In this document: piece by piece, positions 19,963 to 28,537 of the stretch
Layout of the letters: each line of letters starts with the position of its first letter
How positions within the stretch are numbered: position 1 is the stretch's first letter
Source of the DNA: Phenylobacterium koreense
Lineage (GTDB): Bacteria > Pseudomonadota > Alphaproteobacteria > Caulobacterales > Caulobacteraceae
Length of the DNA stretch: 64,000 bases
Direction: 5' to 3'
Assembly (NCBI RefSeq): GCF_040545335.1
Contig: NZ_JBEPLU010000001.1
Location: 1,798,001-1,862,000 of the forward strand
Made by a program: the position numbers and the translations under genes
Notes under the pieces: model-generated
The model's input: only the letters and a program-made list of their open reading frames with translations
Told to the model about the DNA's origin: nothing
Database searches by the model: none

Positions 19963-20343
19963 TCAGGCCGCGGCCTCGTCGTCCTCGCGCCGGTTGGCGG
20001 TGGCGTGGGCGGCGATGGCGAGGTCCACGACGGCGATGGCCGCCACCGCGGCGAAGGCTGCATAGGCCATCTTCTTTCGCGGGTTGTCCCGGCCGATGGC
20101 GCGGGCGAGGGCGGTCAGGTCGAGCAGGTCGCCGCCGGCCCGCATCCAGAACCATGGCCCGGGCGGAACGGGGGAGAGCAATCCCGCGCCCGCGGCGATC
20201 TCCCGCGCGCCGAAAGCGCTCATCGCCTGCGGCCCGAAACGCAGGCCGAGGAACCTCGCCACACGGTCAGGCGCGGCCACCGCCACCAGCCCGGCGGCGA
20301 TCGAAGCCAGGCCGAGGACTCTCTTCACGACCAGAAGGTTCAT
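19963..20343 (-). CDS. small membrane protein of unknown function
   Basis: A 126-residue protein with at least two or three hydrophobic segments: residues about 8-26 (LGLASIAAGLVAVAA), a middle Gly/Ala-rich AREIAAGAGLL stretch, and about 90-112 (MAYAAFAAVAAIAVVDLAIAA). It resembles small DUF4267-like membrane proteins in which AREI and GD motifs (here FGAREIAAG and MRAGGDLLDL) are kept. I cannot assign a function. ATG 20343 follows a GGAG Shine-Dalgarno. It is convergent with the TonB receptor. Confidence 0.7.
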   Translation of the reverse strand: MNLLVVKRVLGLASIAAGLVAVAAPDRVARFLGLRFGPQAMSAFGAREIAAGAGLLSPVPPGPWFWMRAGGDLLDLTALARAIGRDNPRKKMAYAAFAAVAAIAVVDLAIAAHATANRREDDEAAA

Positions 20344-20399
20344 CGAGGCTCCTTTGCAGCTTGGAAAAGGACGCCCAAGCCGGGCCTTGGGTTCCGTGG

Positions 20400-20475
20400 G
20401 CGGACGCGTTTGGGGCCGCCCCCGGAGGGTATTCGCATATGGATCGAGACCTACTTCCGGAGGGGGAGCATCTTG
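20400..20475. repeat. GC-hairpin intergenic repeat remnant
   Basis: The 135-base gap before the PhnD-like gene contains GGGGCCGCCCCCGGAGGG and ends in GGGGGAGCATCTT, sharing GGGGGAGCATCT with the gap near 9345. No gene or clear promoter can be recognised here. Confidence 0.45.
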
Positions 20476-20478
20476 GCG

Positions 20479-21480
20479 TCAGGAAGCCGGAAGGGCCTTT
20501 CGTTCGGCGGCGATCTTGGCGAGTTCGGCTGCGGCCGCCTTCACGCCGGCCTGGTCGCCCTTGCTCCGGGCCTGGATGAGCTGGCCGGCGGCTTCCATTT
20601 CGCGAACCGGCAGCAGGTGGCTGTCGTCGGCATGCTTGAAGGGCAGGGTCTGGATGCGTTCCAGGATCTTGCGCTGGCGCTGCGCTTCCGGCCCTTCGCC
20701 GACTCCATAGGAGAAGATGAAGGCGTCGATCTTGGCCTTGAGCGCCGGGTCCAGGTCCTTGCGGCGGATCATCGGGTCCTCGGGAATGGTCGGCGAGGTC
20801 CAGATCACCTGGACGTTGGCCAGGGTGTTCTTGGCCATGTCGGTGTTCAGCATGGCCATCCGCCCCATCGAGGCGGTGTTGTTGGTGGCCGCGTCCAGCA
20901 GGCCCGAGCCCACCGAGAACAGGTTGGTCTCGTGGTTGGCCGAGCGGACGGTCTTGAAGCAGGTGTTCGGATCGACGTTTCGGGGCGCGAACAGGAAGGT
21001 CATGGGCGCCAGGGTCCCGGAGGTCGACTTGGCGTCGCCCATGCCGAAGTTCAGGCTGCGGTCGCACTTGAGCAGCCGGTCGAGCGTGATCCCCGAGCCC
21101 TTCTTGACGATGATCACCGACTGGTAGCCGTCATGGCCCGAGGGATTCACGGTTCGGGCGAAGACCTCGCCGTTCGCCCGCCGCACCGCCTCCAGGCCGG
21201 ACTGGTTGGAGAACCAGCCCACATCGGTCTGCTTGAAGCGCATGGCCTCGATCAGCGCCGTGTAGTTGGAGCCGAAGAACGGCTTCACCGGCAGGCCCAC
21301 GGCCTTTTCCATGTCGGCCAGGAAAGGACCCCAGTCGGCCATCTGGGTCTGGCGGCTCTCGGCCGAGATGATCGAGAAGTTCACCACCTGCGGCGCGCTC
21401 GCCTTCGGTTCCGGCTTCTGGCCGCAGCCGGCCAGTGAGAGGGCGAGGGCCGCGACGAGGCCCAGGCGACGCGTGATCAT
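20479..21480 (-). CDS. phnD: PhnD-type phosphonate/phosphate substrate-binding lipoprotein
   Basis: A 333-residue periplasmic binding protein of the PhnD group. The lipoprotein signal [19 protein letters not shown] gives lipidated C19. Family motifs include [27 protein letters not shown] and the [18 protein letters not shown] segment in the ligand cleft. PhnD proteins feed phosphonates, phosphite or phosphate to PhnC/PhnE transporters, but no ATPase or permease gene is adjacent here, so its partner lies elsewhere or it acts in sensing. It is divergent from lysS. The symbol is a family label. Confidence 0.85.
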   Translation of the reverse strand: MITRRLGLVAALALSLAGCGQKPEPKASAPQVVNFSIISAESRQTQMADWGPFLADMEKAVGLPVKPFFGSNYTALIEAMRFKQTDVGWFSNQSGLEAVRRANGEVFARTVNPSGHDGYQSVIIVKKGSGITLDRLLKCDRSLNFGMGDAKSTSGTLAPMTFLFAPRNVDPNTCFKTVRSANHETNLFSVGSGLLDAATNNTASMGRMAMLNTDMAKNTLANVQVIWTSPTIPEDPMIRRKDLDPALKAKIDAFIFSYGVGEGPEAQRQRKILERIQTLPFKHADDSHLLPVREMEAAGQLIQARSKGDQAGVKAAAAELAKIAAERKALPAS

Positions 21481-21599
21481 GAACTTCCCCCCAATACGGT
21501 CCGTGCCCGGCCTTCTGCGCGTATTAGATGACGCGGGCGCGACAGCTTGAATGCAAAAGTCTGCTTGAGGCGAGAGGCTTAGGGCGTTAGGCCGCGCGC

Positions 21600-23306
21600 A
21601 TGTCCGACACCTCGCTCCAGAACCTCTCCCTGCGCGGCCTTTCAGCCCAGGCCCGCGAAGCGAAAAGCTGGCCTTTCGAACAGGCCCGCATCCTGCTGGA
21701 CCGCATCCTGAAACTGCGGCTGACCGACGCCGAGCGCGACCTGGCCGCCAGCCTGATCGGCCAGGGCAAGGGCGACGAGGCGGTCGCCACCTTTCCGGCG
21801 CTGAACCAGCCGGTGGTCTTCCAGTGCGGCTTCGGGGCCTCGGGCCTGCCGCACATGGGCACCTTCGGCGAGGCCGCGCGCCCGACCATGGTGCGCACCG
21901 CCTTCCGCGCCCTGACCGAGGACGCCATCCCGACCAAGCTGATCGTCTTCTCCGACGACATGGACGGCTTGCGGAAGATTCCCGAGAACGTGCCCAACCG
22001 CGAGATGCTGGAAGAGGACCGCGACAAGCCGGTCTCGGCCGTGCGCGACCCGTTCGGCGAGTACGAAAGCTTCGCGGCCCACAACAACGCCCGCCTGCGC
22101 GCCTTTCTTGACGGCTTCGGCTTCGACTACGAGTTCATGTCGTCGACGGAGACCTACAAGTCCGGCCGGTTCGACGACGTGCTGCTGAAGATCCTGGCGC
22201 GGTTCGACGCCATCCAGGGCGTCATGCTGCCGACCCTGGGCGAGGAGCGCCGCGCCACCTATTCGCCGTTCCTGCCGGTCAGCCCGACCTCGGGCCGGGT
22301 GCTGCAGGCGCCGACCCTGTCGCGCGACGTGGAGAAGGGGACCATCACCTTCCCCGACGAGGACGGGACGCCGACCGAGGTTCCGGTCACCGGCGGCCAT
22401 GTGAAGCTGCAGTGGCGCCCGGACTGGGCCGCCCGCTGGTATGCGCTGGGCGTCGATTTCGAGGCTTCCGGCAAGGACCTCGTGGACTCCGTCCGGGTCT
22501 CGAACAAGCTGGTGCGGGTGCTGGGCGGAACGCCGCCGGAGGCCTTCCACTACGAACTCTTCATGGACGAGAACAACCAGAAGATCTCCAAGTCCAAGGG
22601 CAACGGCCTGACCATGGAGGAGTGGCTGCGCTACGGCGCGCCCGAGAGCCTCGCCTACTACATGTACCAGTCGCCGAAGTCGGCCAAGCGGCTCTATTTC
22701 GACGTCATCCCGAAGGCGACGGACGAGTACCTGCAGCAGCTCGACGCCTTCAACCGCGTCCGGGCGCAGTCGGACACGCCGGCGATCGACAATCCGGCCT
22801 GGCACGTCCATCGCGGCGCGCCGCCGGAAAAGGGCTCGCCGCTCTCGTTCTCGCTGCTGCTGAACCTGGTTTCGGCGGCCGACGCCTCGACCAAGGAGAT
22901 CCTCTGGGCGTTCATCAGCCGCTACATGCCGGGCGCGACCCCGGAGACCGAGCCCATGCTCGACCGGCTGGTGGGCTATGCGATCAACTACTACGAGGAC
23001 TTCGTGAAGCCCTCGAAGAAGTTCCGCAGCCCCGACGCCAAGGAGCGGGCGGCGATGGAGGACCTAGTCGTGCGGTTCAAGGCCCTGCCGGCCGACGCCG
23101 ACGCCGAGGTCATCCAGAACGAGGTGTTCGAGGCGGGCAAGGCCGCCGGCTTCGAGCCGCTGCGCGCCTGGTTCCAGGCGCTCTATGAAGTCCTGCTGGG
23201 CCAGAGCCAGGGGCCGCGCTTCGGCTCCTTCGCAGCGATCTTCGGGCTGGAGCGCACGGTCGCCCTCATCGAAAGCGCGCTGGCTGGGGAATTGGTCGCC
23301 GCCTAA
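21600..23306 (+). CDS. lysS: lysyl-tRNA synthetase, class I
   Basis: A 568-residue class I lysyl-tRNA synthetase (LysK type), which attaches lysine to tRNA-Lys. The HIGH-like signature is HMGT (residues 85-88, in [13 protein letters not shown]) and the KMSKS loop is KISKS (328-332). The class I enzyme is found in archaea, spirochaetes and many alphaproteobacteria, in place of the unrelated class II LysRS, and so is a lineage marker. Length is normal. The gene is alone, followed after about 80 bases by a secreted peptidase. Confidence 0.95.
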   Translation: MSDTSLQNLSLRGLSAQAREAKSWPFEQARILLDRILKLRLTDAERDLAASLIGQGKGDEAVATFPALNQPVVFQCGFGASGLPHMGTFGEAARPTMVRTAFRALTEDAIPTKLIVFSDDMDGLRKIPENVPNREMLEEDRDKPVSAVRDPFGEYESFAAHNNARLRAFLDGFGFDYEFMSSTETYKSGRFDDVLLKILARFDAIQGVMLPTLGEERRATYSPFLPVSPTSGRVLQAPTLSRDVEKGTITFPDEDGTPTEVPVTGGHVKLQWRPDWAARWYALGVDFEASGKDLVDSVRVSNKLVRVLGGTPPEAFHYELFMDENNQKISKSKGNGLTMEEWLRYGAPESLAYYMYQSPKSAKRLYFDVIPKATDEYLQQLDAFNRVRAQSDTPAIDNPAWHVHRGAPPEKGSPLSFSLLLNLVSAADASTKEILWAFISRYMPGATPETEPMLDRLVGYAINYYEDFVKPSKKFRSPDAKERAAMEDLVVRFKALPADADAEVIQNEVFEAGKAAGFEPLRAWFQALYEVLLGQSQGPRFGSFAAIFGLERTVALIESALAGELVAA

Positions 23307-23384
23307 GACTGCGGCTCCACGCCGGGTTGCAGCGCCTGGCGGATCGGGGAATGGTTCCGCTTTGTCTTCGAAGCGGAGCCGTCC

Positions 23385-24959
23385 TTGTCCAAGCGCCTGT
23401 CCCTCGCCCTGCTGCTTACCGCGATGTCCGCCGCGCCGGCGATGGCGGCCGACGCCGCCGACCTCTGGTGGTCGCATGTCGAGACGCTGGCCGGGCCGCA
23501 GTTCGAGGGGCGCCAGGCCGGCAGCGCCGGGTACGACCGGGCAGCCGCCTATGCGGAGGGCCAGTTCAAGTCCTTCGGCCTGCAGCCGGCCGGAACCGAC
23601 GGCTACCTGCAGCCGATCCGGTTCAAGGTCCAGAAGGTGCTGGCCGAGAGCTCCCGCGCCGCCCTGGTGACGAACGGCCAGGAACAGCCGTTGCAGATCG
23701 GGCCGGACCTGCTGCTCAGCGCCCGCACCCCACAGCCGAAGGCGATCGAGGCGCCGCTGGTGTTCATCGGCTATGGCCTGCACCTGCCGGAGGCCGGCTA
23801 TGACGACTTCGCCCGACAAGACCTGAAGGGGAAGGTCGCGGTCTATGTGAACGGCGGGCCGGGCGACATCTCGGCGGCGCTGAAGGCCCACTCCCGCGGC
23901 TCGGAGACCTGGCGCGCGGCCCAGGCCGCCGGGGCGGTGGGGCTGATCGCCCTGCCGACTCCGAAGTCGATGGACGTCCCCTGGGAGCGGCAGATGCAGA
24001 ACGCCGCCCAGCCGGGCATGTACCCGGTCGAGGCGGGCCTGGGCGAGGTGCGGGGCAGCGCCTTTTCCGCCAGCTTCAATCCGGCCCGGGCCGAGAAGCT
24101 CTTCGCCGCCTCGGGCCACAGTTTCGCCGAGGTGCTCGCCCTGGCCGACGCCGCCAAGCCGATCGACGGCTTCGACCTGAAGACCGCGCTGAAGGCGGAA
24201 GTGGCGATGGAGGTGTCGGAGGTCTCCTCGGCCAATGTCGTGGCGCGGCTGCCCGGCTCGGACCCCAAGCTGGCGGCGCAGAACGTGGTGGTCACCGCGC
24301 ACCTCGATCACCTGGGACTGAACACGACGGGGCAGGGGCCGGCCTACTATGCCGGCGCGCTCGACAATGGCGCGGGCGTCGCCTCGGTTCTGGAGATCGC
24401 CCGCAGCCTCTCGACGACGAAGCCGAAGCGCTCGGTGCTGTTCGTGCTGGTGACCGGCGAGGAAAAGGGCCTGCTGGGCTCGAAGTACTTCGCCGGCAAG
24501 CCCAGCGTGCCGGCCAGCTCCATCGTCGCCGACCTCAACATGGACATGGCCCTGCCGCTCTGGAAGTTCGACTCGGTGCTGATGTACGGCGTCGACGAGA
24601 GCACGCTCGGCGACACCGCCCGCAAGGTGGCGGGCGCGGCGAACCTGGAGGTGGTTTCCGACCCCTATCCGGACCGCAACTCGTTCATCCGCTCGGACCA
24701 GTACAGCTTCATCCGCGCCGGCGTCCCGGCCCTGGCCTTCAAGTTCGGCTTCAAGCCGGACACGCCCCAGGCGGCTATCGAGAAGGAATGGCGGGCCGCC
24801 CGTTACCACGCCCTGGCCGACGATCTCACCCAGCCGGTCGAGAAGGCCGAGGCGGTGAAGTTCAACGCCTTCCTGGGCGAGCTGATCCTCGCCGTGGCCG
24901 ACGCGCCGGAGCGGCCGAAGTGGAAGGACACCAGCTTCTTCAAGCGGTTCGCGCGGTAG
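23385..24959 (+). CDS. secreted M28 family zinc peptidase
   Basis: A 524-residue exported peptidase. The signal peptide ends near APAMA-ADA (about residue 21). A PA-like insert (about 120-240) precedes the M28 catalytic core, with metal ligands in TAHLDHLG, LDNGAG, TGEEKGLLG and NLDMDM. The usual last ligand region reads SDQYSFIRAGVPA, with Gln where many M28 enzymes have His, a variant I have seen in this group. The start is TTG 23385 with GGAG five bases upstream; no in-frame ATG gives the signal. It probably trims peptides in the periplasm. Confidence 0.88.
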   Translation: MSKRLSLALLLTAMSAAPAMAADAADLWWSHVETLAGPQFEGRQAGSAGYDRAAAYAEGQFKSFGLQPAGTDGYLQPIRFKVQKVLAESSRAALVTNGQEQPLQIGPDLLLSARTPQPKAIEAPLVFIGYGLHLPEAGYDDFARQDLKGKVAVYVNGGPGDISAALKAHSRGSETWRAAQAAGAVGLIALPTPKSMDVPWERQMQNAAQPGMYPVEAGLGEVRGSAFSASFNPARAEKLFAASGHSFAEVLALADAAKPIDGFDLKTALKAEVAMEVSEVSSANVVARLPGSDPKLAAQNVVVTAHLDHLGLNTTGQGPAYYAGALDNGAGVASVLEIARSLSTTKPKRSVLFVLVTGEEKGLLGSKYFAGKPSVPASSIVADLNMDMALPLWKFDSVLMYGVDESTLGDTARKVAGAANLEVVSDPYPDRNSFIRSDQYSFIRAGVPALAFKFGFKPDTPQAAIEKEWRAARYHALADDLTQPVEKAEAVKFNAFLGELILAVADAPERPKWKDTSFFKRFAR

Positions 24960-24970
24960 CCACGTGCCGT

Positions 24971-25001
24971 CCCGGTTCGCCAAGCAAGACCGGGATCCAT
25001 A
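24971..25001. repeat. partial copy of the CCCGGT-type intergenic repeat
   Basis: CCCGGTTCGCCAAGCAAGAC followed by CGGGATCCATA closely matches the left part of the element at 51701-51837 (CCCGGTTTGCGAAGCAAGAC). CCCGGT and ACCGGG can pair. It lies between the convergent M28 and SDR genes; only the left part of the element is recognisable. Confidence 0.6.
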
Positions 25002-25039
25002 GCGCTGCGCCTGACGAGGTTGTGGTGATCGGTGGGGCT

Positions 25040-25837
25040 TCACCCGATCCGGCTGGACATCCCGCCGTCGACGAACAGCACCGTGCCGGTGATGAACCTC
25101 GCCTCGTCGGAGGCCAGGAACAGGGCCGCATAGGCGGTGTCCCAGGCCGTGCCCATCTTGCCGCCGAGGGGGACGCGGGCGTTACGGGCGTCGCGGACGG
25201 CCTGCTGCTCCTGGTCGCTCGCCGCGGCGATGCCGGCGACGGCCATGGGCGTGTCGAGCAGTCCCATGGCGACGGCGTTGCAGCGCACGCCCTTGCTGGC
25301 GTTGGCTTGGGCGACGCTGGTGGTCAGCCGGTTCACGGCGGCCTTGGACATCTCGTAGGCGACCTGATTGCCGCCGGCGATGGAGGCCAGGGACGAGATG
25401 TTGACGATGGCTCCCGCGCCTTGCTCGCGCAGGGTGGGGAGGACCGCCTTGGTCACCTGCCAGGCGCCTTTCAGGTTCACGGTCATGATGCGGTCGAAGG
25501 CGTCCTCGGTCAGGCGATGGGCGGGGCCATCGCCGCCGCCGCCGATCCCGACATTGTTCACCACGATGTCGATGCGGCCGAAGCGAAGCCTGGCGGCCTG
25601 GACGATGGCCTCGCAGTCCGCGGCCTTGGTGATGTCGGCGCCATGTGCCGCGGCCCGGCCGCCTTCGGCGACGATCATCGCCGCGGTTTCCTCGGCCCGC
25701 TCGACCACCCGATCGACGCAGAGCACGTCCGCCCCTTCCCGCGCCAGCAGCAGGGCGATGGCCCGTCCGTTGCCGATGGTCTCGCCCGGCGTCTGGCCCG
25801 CGCCGACGACGATGGCGGTCTTCGCCTCCAGCCGCAT
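25040..25837 (-). CDS. SDR family oxidoreductase
   Basis: A 265-residue SDR with a slightly unusual cofactor loop, VGAGQTPGETIGNGRA, in place of TGxxxGIG; the longer spacing resembles a subgroup acting on CoA thioesters or cyclic alcohols. NNVG, NISSLASIAG and YEMSKAAV supply the catalytic Ser, Tyr and Lys. It ends with GTVLFVDGGMSSRIG. It starts one base after the stop of the carboxymuconolactone-decarboxylase-like gene, so the two form an operon, probably for a ring- or acyl-degradation step. Confidence 0.87.
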   Translation of the reverse strand: MRLEAKTAIVVGAGQTPGETIGNGRAIALLLAREGADVLCVDRVVERAEETAAMIVAEGGRAAAHGADITKAADCEAIVQAARLRFGRIDIVVNNVGIGGGGDGPAHRLTEDAFDRIMTVNLKGAWQVTKAVLPTLREQGAGAIVNISSLASIAGGNQVAYEMSKAAVNRLTTSVAQANASKGVRCNAVAMGLLDTPMAVAGIAAASDQEQQAVRDARNARVPLGGKMGTAWDTAYAALFLASDEARFITGTVLFVDGGMSSRIG

Positions 25838-25838
25838 C

Positions 25839-26402
25839 TCAGTAGCCCTTCAGGTCGGGGTCGAGGGTCTGGCCGGCGTCGAGCTGCACCCCGAACGAGT
25901 TCAGAATCATCGAGACCTGGGTGTACTGGCCGGCGGTGAACACCACGTCCATGCACTGCTTGTCGCTGAAGTGGGCCTTCAGCGCGGTCCAGGTCGCGTC
26001 TGTGATGAACTGGTCGCGGTGCAACTCGTCGCTGGCCCGCAGCAGGGCCTGGTCCGCGGGGCTCCAGCCGGGCGCATCCGGACCTTGCTTGATGCGCGTC
26101 ACCTCCGCCTCGGTCAGCCCGGCGCGGATGCCGATCGGCGTGTGCTGCGTCCACTCGTAGCCGGAGCGGCAGAGATAGCCGATGCGCAGGATGACGATCT
26201 CCCGCTCGCGCGGCGGCAGGTCGTTCCGCTTGGAGAGCACGTAGTTGCCCCAGGCCAGGAACCCTTTCGCCGCCCGTGGCGCCTGGACCATGGTGCGGAA
26301 GATGTTCAGCACCCGATCGCCCATCGGCGCCAGGATCTCCTTCTGCTCGTCGGTGAGGTCGGCGTCCTGAACCGGCGCGATCCTGGGCTTGGTGAGGCGC
26401 AT
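25839..26402 (-). CDS. carboxymuconolactone decarboxylase family protein
   Basis: A 187-residue alpha-helical protein of the CMD/AhpD superfamily. The core EREIVILRIGYLCRSGYEWTQH matches the CMD type; the AhpD CxxC peroxidase pair is absent, so a thiol peroxidase role is unlikely. Related genes are common in aromatic and steroid degradation clusters. Start ATG 26402 has GGGAG nine bases upstream; ATG 26408 is too close to it. It is translationally adjacent to the SDR gene, one base apart. Confidence 0.85.
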   Translation of the reverse strand: MRLTKPRIAPVQDADLTDEQKEILAPMGDRVLNIFRTMVQAPRAAKGFLAWGNYVLSKRNDLPPREREIVILRIGYLCRSGYEWTQHTPIGIRAGLTEAEVTRIKQGPDAPGWSPADQALLRASDELHRDQFITDATWTALKAHFSDKQCMDVVFTAGQYTQVSMILNSFGVQLDAGQTLDPDLKGY

Positions 26403-26463
26403 CCGCATTGTCTCCCTGCGTGAGGCTTCAGCAAACAAGCCCGAGCCGTCGGGCGCAAGCAGC

Positions 26464-26787
26464 TCAGGCTTCCAGGTCGGCCTTCAGGCGGTCGAGCATG
26501 TCGGTGGCGCGGGCCGCATAGGGGCCGATCCAGCGGTCGTGGATGTGCTTGATGGGCAGGGCGTTCAGATGGTTCCAGCGCTCGCGGCCCTCGCGGCGGG
26601 GGATCACCAGGTCGGCGGCCTCCAGCACCCTCAGGTGCTGCATCACGGTGCACCGGTCGAGCCCGGGAAAGCGCGCGCAGAGGTCGCCGGTGGTGAGTGG
26701 CCGGTCCTTGATCTCGTCCAGGATCCGGCGCCGCGTCGGCGAGGACAAGGCTTTGAAAACGCGCTCTGATTCGGCGTCGCTTGACAT
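26464..26787 (-). CDS. ArsR family transcriptional regulator
   Basis: A 107-residue winged-helix repressor: FKALSSPTRRRILDEIKDRPLTTGDLC followed by a recognition helix in DRCTVMQHLRVLEAADLV and a wing RREGRERWNHLNALP. It lacks the metal-binding ELCVCDL box of ArsR/SmtB and belongs to the group commonly paired with an AHSA1/SRPBCC gene. Start 26787 is preferred; a start at 26805 would place the operator inside the coding region. It is divergent from the SRPBCC gene and probably controls both. Confidence 0.88.
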   Translation of the reverse strand: MSSDAESERVFKALSSPTRRRILDEIKDRPLTTGDLCARFPGLDRCTVMQHLRVLEAADLVIPRREGRERWNHLNALPIKHIHDRWIGPYAARATDMLDRLKADLEA

Positions 26788-26822
26788 GTTATGTTTATAT
26801 AACATTATGGCGTGCAGGCAAG
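26781..26822. promoter_or_regulatory. divergent promoter with palindromic operator between arsR-type and SRPBCC genes
   Basis: A perfect inverted repeat, ATGTTAT (26786-26792) and ATAACAT (26799-26805), lies between the two genes. On the plus strand TTGACA (26781-26786) and CATTAT (26803-26808), 16 bases apart, look like -35 and -10 boxes with the palindrome filling the spacer. On the minus strand TTGCCT (26821-26816) and TATAAA (26799-26794) could serve arsR, giving an almost leaderless mRNA. A repressor bound here would block both directions. AT-rich base content stands out from the surroundings. Confidence 0.7.
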
Positions 26823-26834
26823 GAGGAAAGCCCT

Positions 26835-27314
26835 ATGGACCTGACCTTTCGAGTGAGCGCCCACATTTCGCGGCCGGTCGCCGAGGTGTTCGAGGCGGTG
26901 GTGAATCCCGAACAGCTTTCGCGATATTTCACGACCGGCGGCGCCAAGGGCCGGCTGGAGACCGGCGCCACCGTCTATTGGGACTTCCACGACTTCCCGG
27001 GCGCCTTTCCGGTCTGGGTCATGGAGGTCGAGCCGCAGAAGAAGATCGTCTTCGAATGGGCGGCGAACGACGGGCCGCCGGAGGGCGACGATCCGGTGCG
27101 GCGGACCGATTACCGGACGACCGTCACCATGACCTTCGAGCCGATCGACGGAGGGACGCGCACGCTCGTGGCGATCGAGGAGCGCGGCTGGCGCCAGACC
27201 GAGACCGGGTTGAAGGCTTCCTACGGCAACTGTCAGGGCTGGACGCAGATGCAGTGCGCCCTGAAGGCCTACCTCGAATACGGGATCAACCTGCGCGAGG
27301 GGATGTTCAAATAG
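26835..27314 (+). CDS. SRPBCC/AHSA1-like domain protein
   Basis: A 159-residue protein with the START/Bet v1-like fold: VSAHISRPVAEVFEAVVNPEQLSR, then FTTGGAKGRLETG and WDFHDFPGAFPVWV, ending with WTQMQCALKAYLEYG. Such small-ligand binding domains are often encoded beside ArsR-type repressors; ligand and role are generally unknown. The near-ideal Shine-Dalgarno AGGAGGAAAG lies five bases upstream of ATG 26835 and decides the start. The divergent ArsR gene very likely regulates it. Confidence 0.87.
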   Translation: MDLTFRVSAHISRPVAEVFEAVVNPEQLSRYFTTGGAKGRLETGATVYWDFHDFPGAFPVWVMEVEPQKKIVFEWAANDGPPEGDDPVRRTDYRTTVTMTFEPIDGGTRTLVAIEERGWRQTETGLKASYGNCQGWTQMQCALKAYLEYGINLREGMFK

Positions 27315-27404
27315 ACCCCGCGCCTGGCGCGTCGAAAACCGCTGGTCTCCCGTCGCGGCTCAGCGGAGATTGCCGCTCCAAGCTAAGCCAAGGGGAACAC
27401 TATC

Positions 27405-27926
27405 ATGGCGATCTCGCTCTACGACGTCAGCGTCGCGTCCTTCCTGCAGACCCTGGGTGGGGTGGCAGGCTTTCTCGATCGCGGCCTGGCGCACTGCCAG
27501 GACAACGGGATCGACCCGAACGAGATCGTCCAGTCGCGCATGTGCCCGGACATGTTCGATTTCCGCTTCCAGGTGCTGTCGGTCGCCAACCACTCGCTCG
27601 GCGCCATCGAGGGCGTGAGGGCCGGGGTCTTTTCGCCGGGCGGCGAGCATGACGCCAAGACCTACGAGGACCTGCAAAAGGTGATCGCCGACACCACCGC
27701 GGGGCTGAAGGCGCTGACGCCGGAAGAGATCAACACCTTCGAGGGCAAGGACGTCGCCTTCGAATTCCGCGGCAACCGCATTCCCTTCGTCGCCGAAAAC
27801 TTCCTGATGTCGTTCTCGATGCCGAACCTGCACTTCCACGCCACCACCGCCTACGACCTGCTGCGCAGCCGCGGCGTGCCGATCGGCAAGCGGGACTATA
27901 TGGGCGCGCTGCGGGTGAAGGCGTAG
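27405..27926 (+). CDS. DUF1993 family protein
   Basis: A 173-residue soluble protein matching DUF1993 throughout: SLYDVSVASFLQTLGGVAGFLDRG at the start, ARM-like SRMCPDMFDFRFQVL and MPNLHFHATTAYDLLRSRGVPIGKRDYMG at the C-terminus. The fold resembles DinB-like four-helix bundles, and the histidines in NLHFHATT may bind metal, but the function is not known to me. It stands alone between the SRPBCC gene and a hairpin repeat. Confidence 0.85.
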   Translation: MAISLYDVSVASFLQTLGGVAGFLDRGLAHCQDNGIDPNEIVQSRMCPDMFDFRFQVLSVANHSLGAIEGVRAGVFSPGGEHDAKTYEDLQKVIADTTAGLKALTPEEINTFEGKDVAFEFRGNRIPFVAENFLMSFSMPNLHFHATTAYDLLRSRGVPIGKRDYMGALRVKA

Positions 27927-27958
27927 GCGAGCGACGCCGGAAGCGTTGATGCGCATGA

Positions 27959-27987
27959 ATCCCCGGCGCGCCTACGCGGCCGGGGAT
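27959..27987. terminator. GC-rich hairpin between convergent genes
   Basis: ATCCCCGGC (27959-27967) pairs perfectly with GCCGGGGAT (27979-27987) around a smaller GCG/CGC stem. It lies between the convergent DUF1993 and FKBP genes and could act as a terminator, but no T tract follows. Part of it (27975-27993) is identical to 9251-9269, so it may be a dispersed repeat. Confidence 0.5.
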
Positions 27988-28019
27988 GACGATAAGAAAG
28001 AGGGGCTCTCCTCCGCGCC

Positions 28020-28526
28020 TCAGCCCTGGCCGACGCGGCCTGGGGCTGGGAGCACGTCGATCAGCTCGATACGGAAGATCAGCACGCTGTTGGGCGGAAT
28101 CTCGCCGCCGCCGGCGCCCTCTTCGCCATAGCCCATGGCCGGCGGGACATAGAGGATCCACTCGTCGCCCGGCCGCATGAGCTGCAGGGCTTCCTTCCAG
28201 GCCGGGATCAGGGCCGGTAGCGGCATGGCCGCCGGCTGGCCGCGCTCGTAGGAAGAGTCGAAGATCTTCCCGGAGACGAGCTTGCCTTCGTAGTGGACCT
28301 TCACCTCGTCTTGCGGGCCGGGCTTCAGCCCGGTCGCCGGCCCGGAGCGGACGACCCTGTACTGCACGCCAGAGGGCAGGGTCTGGACGCCCTCGGCCTT
28401 GGCGTTGGCGGCCATGAAGGTCTTGGCCTCGGCGGCCGACTTTTCGAGGTCGGCGGGGCTGACCGCCGGACCGCGCGAGCAGGCGGCCAGGGCCAAGGCG
28501 GCGATGAGGGGCAGGATGCGCTTCAT
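28020..28526 (-). CDS. FKBP-type peptidyl-prolyl isomerase lipoprotein
   Basis: A 168-residue exported isomerase that speeds cis-trans change at proline bonds during folding of envelope proteins. The signal MKRILPLIAALALAAC gives lipidated C16. The FKBP domain runs from about 75 to 160 with DEVKVHYEGKLVSGKIFDSSYERG, LMRPGDEWILYVPPAMGYGE and GEIPPNSVLIFRIELID. The start ATG 28526 follows the ilvA stop by 11 bases, so it is probably read from the same message, although no functional tie is obvious. Confidence 0.9.
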   Translation of the reverse strand: MKRILPLIAALALAACSRGPAVSPADLEKSAAEAKTFMAANAKAEGVQTLPSGVQYRVVRSGPATGLKPGPQDEVKVHYEGKLVSGKIFDSSYERGQPAAMPLPALIPAWKEALQLMRPGDEWILYVPPAMGYGEEGAGGGEIPPNSVLIFRIELIDVLPAPGRVGQG

Positions 28527-28537
28527 GTCTGATCTTC

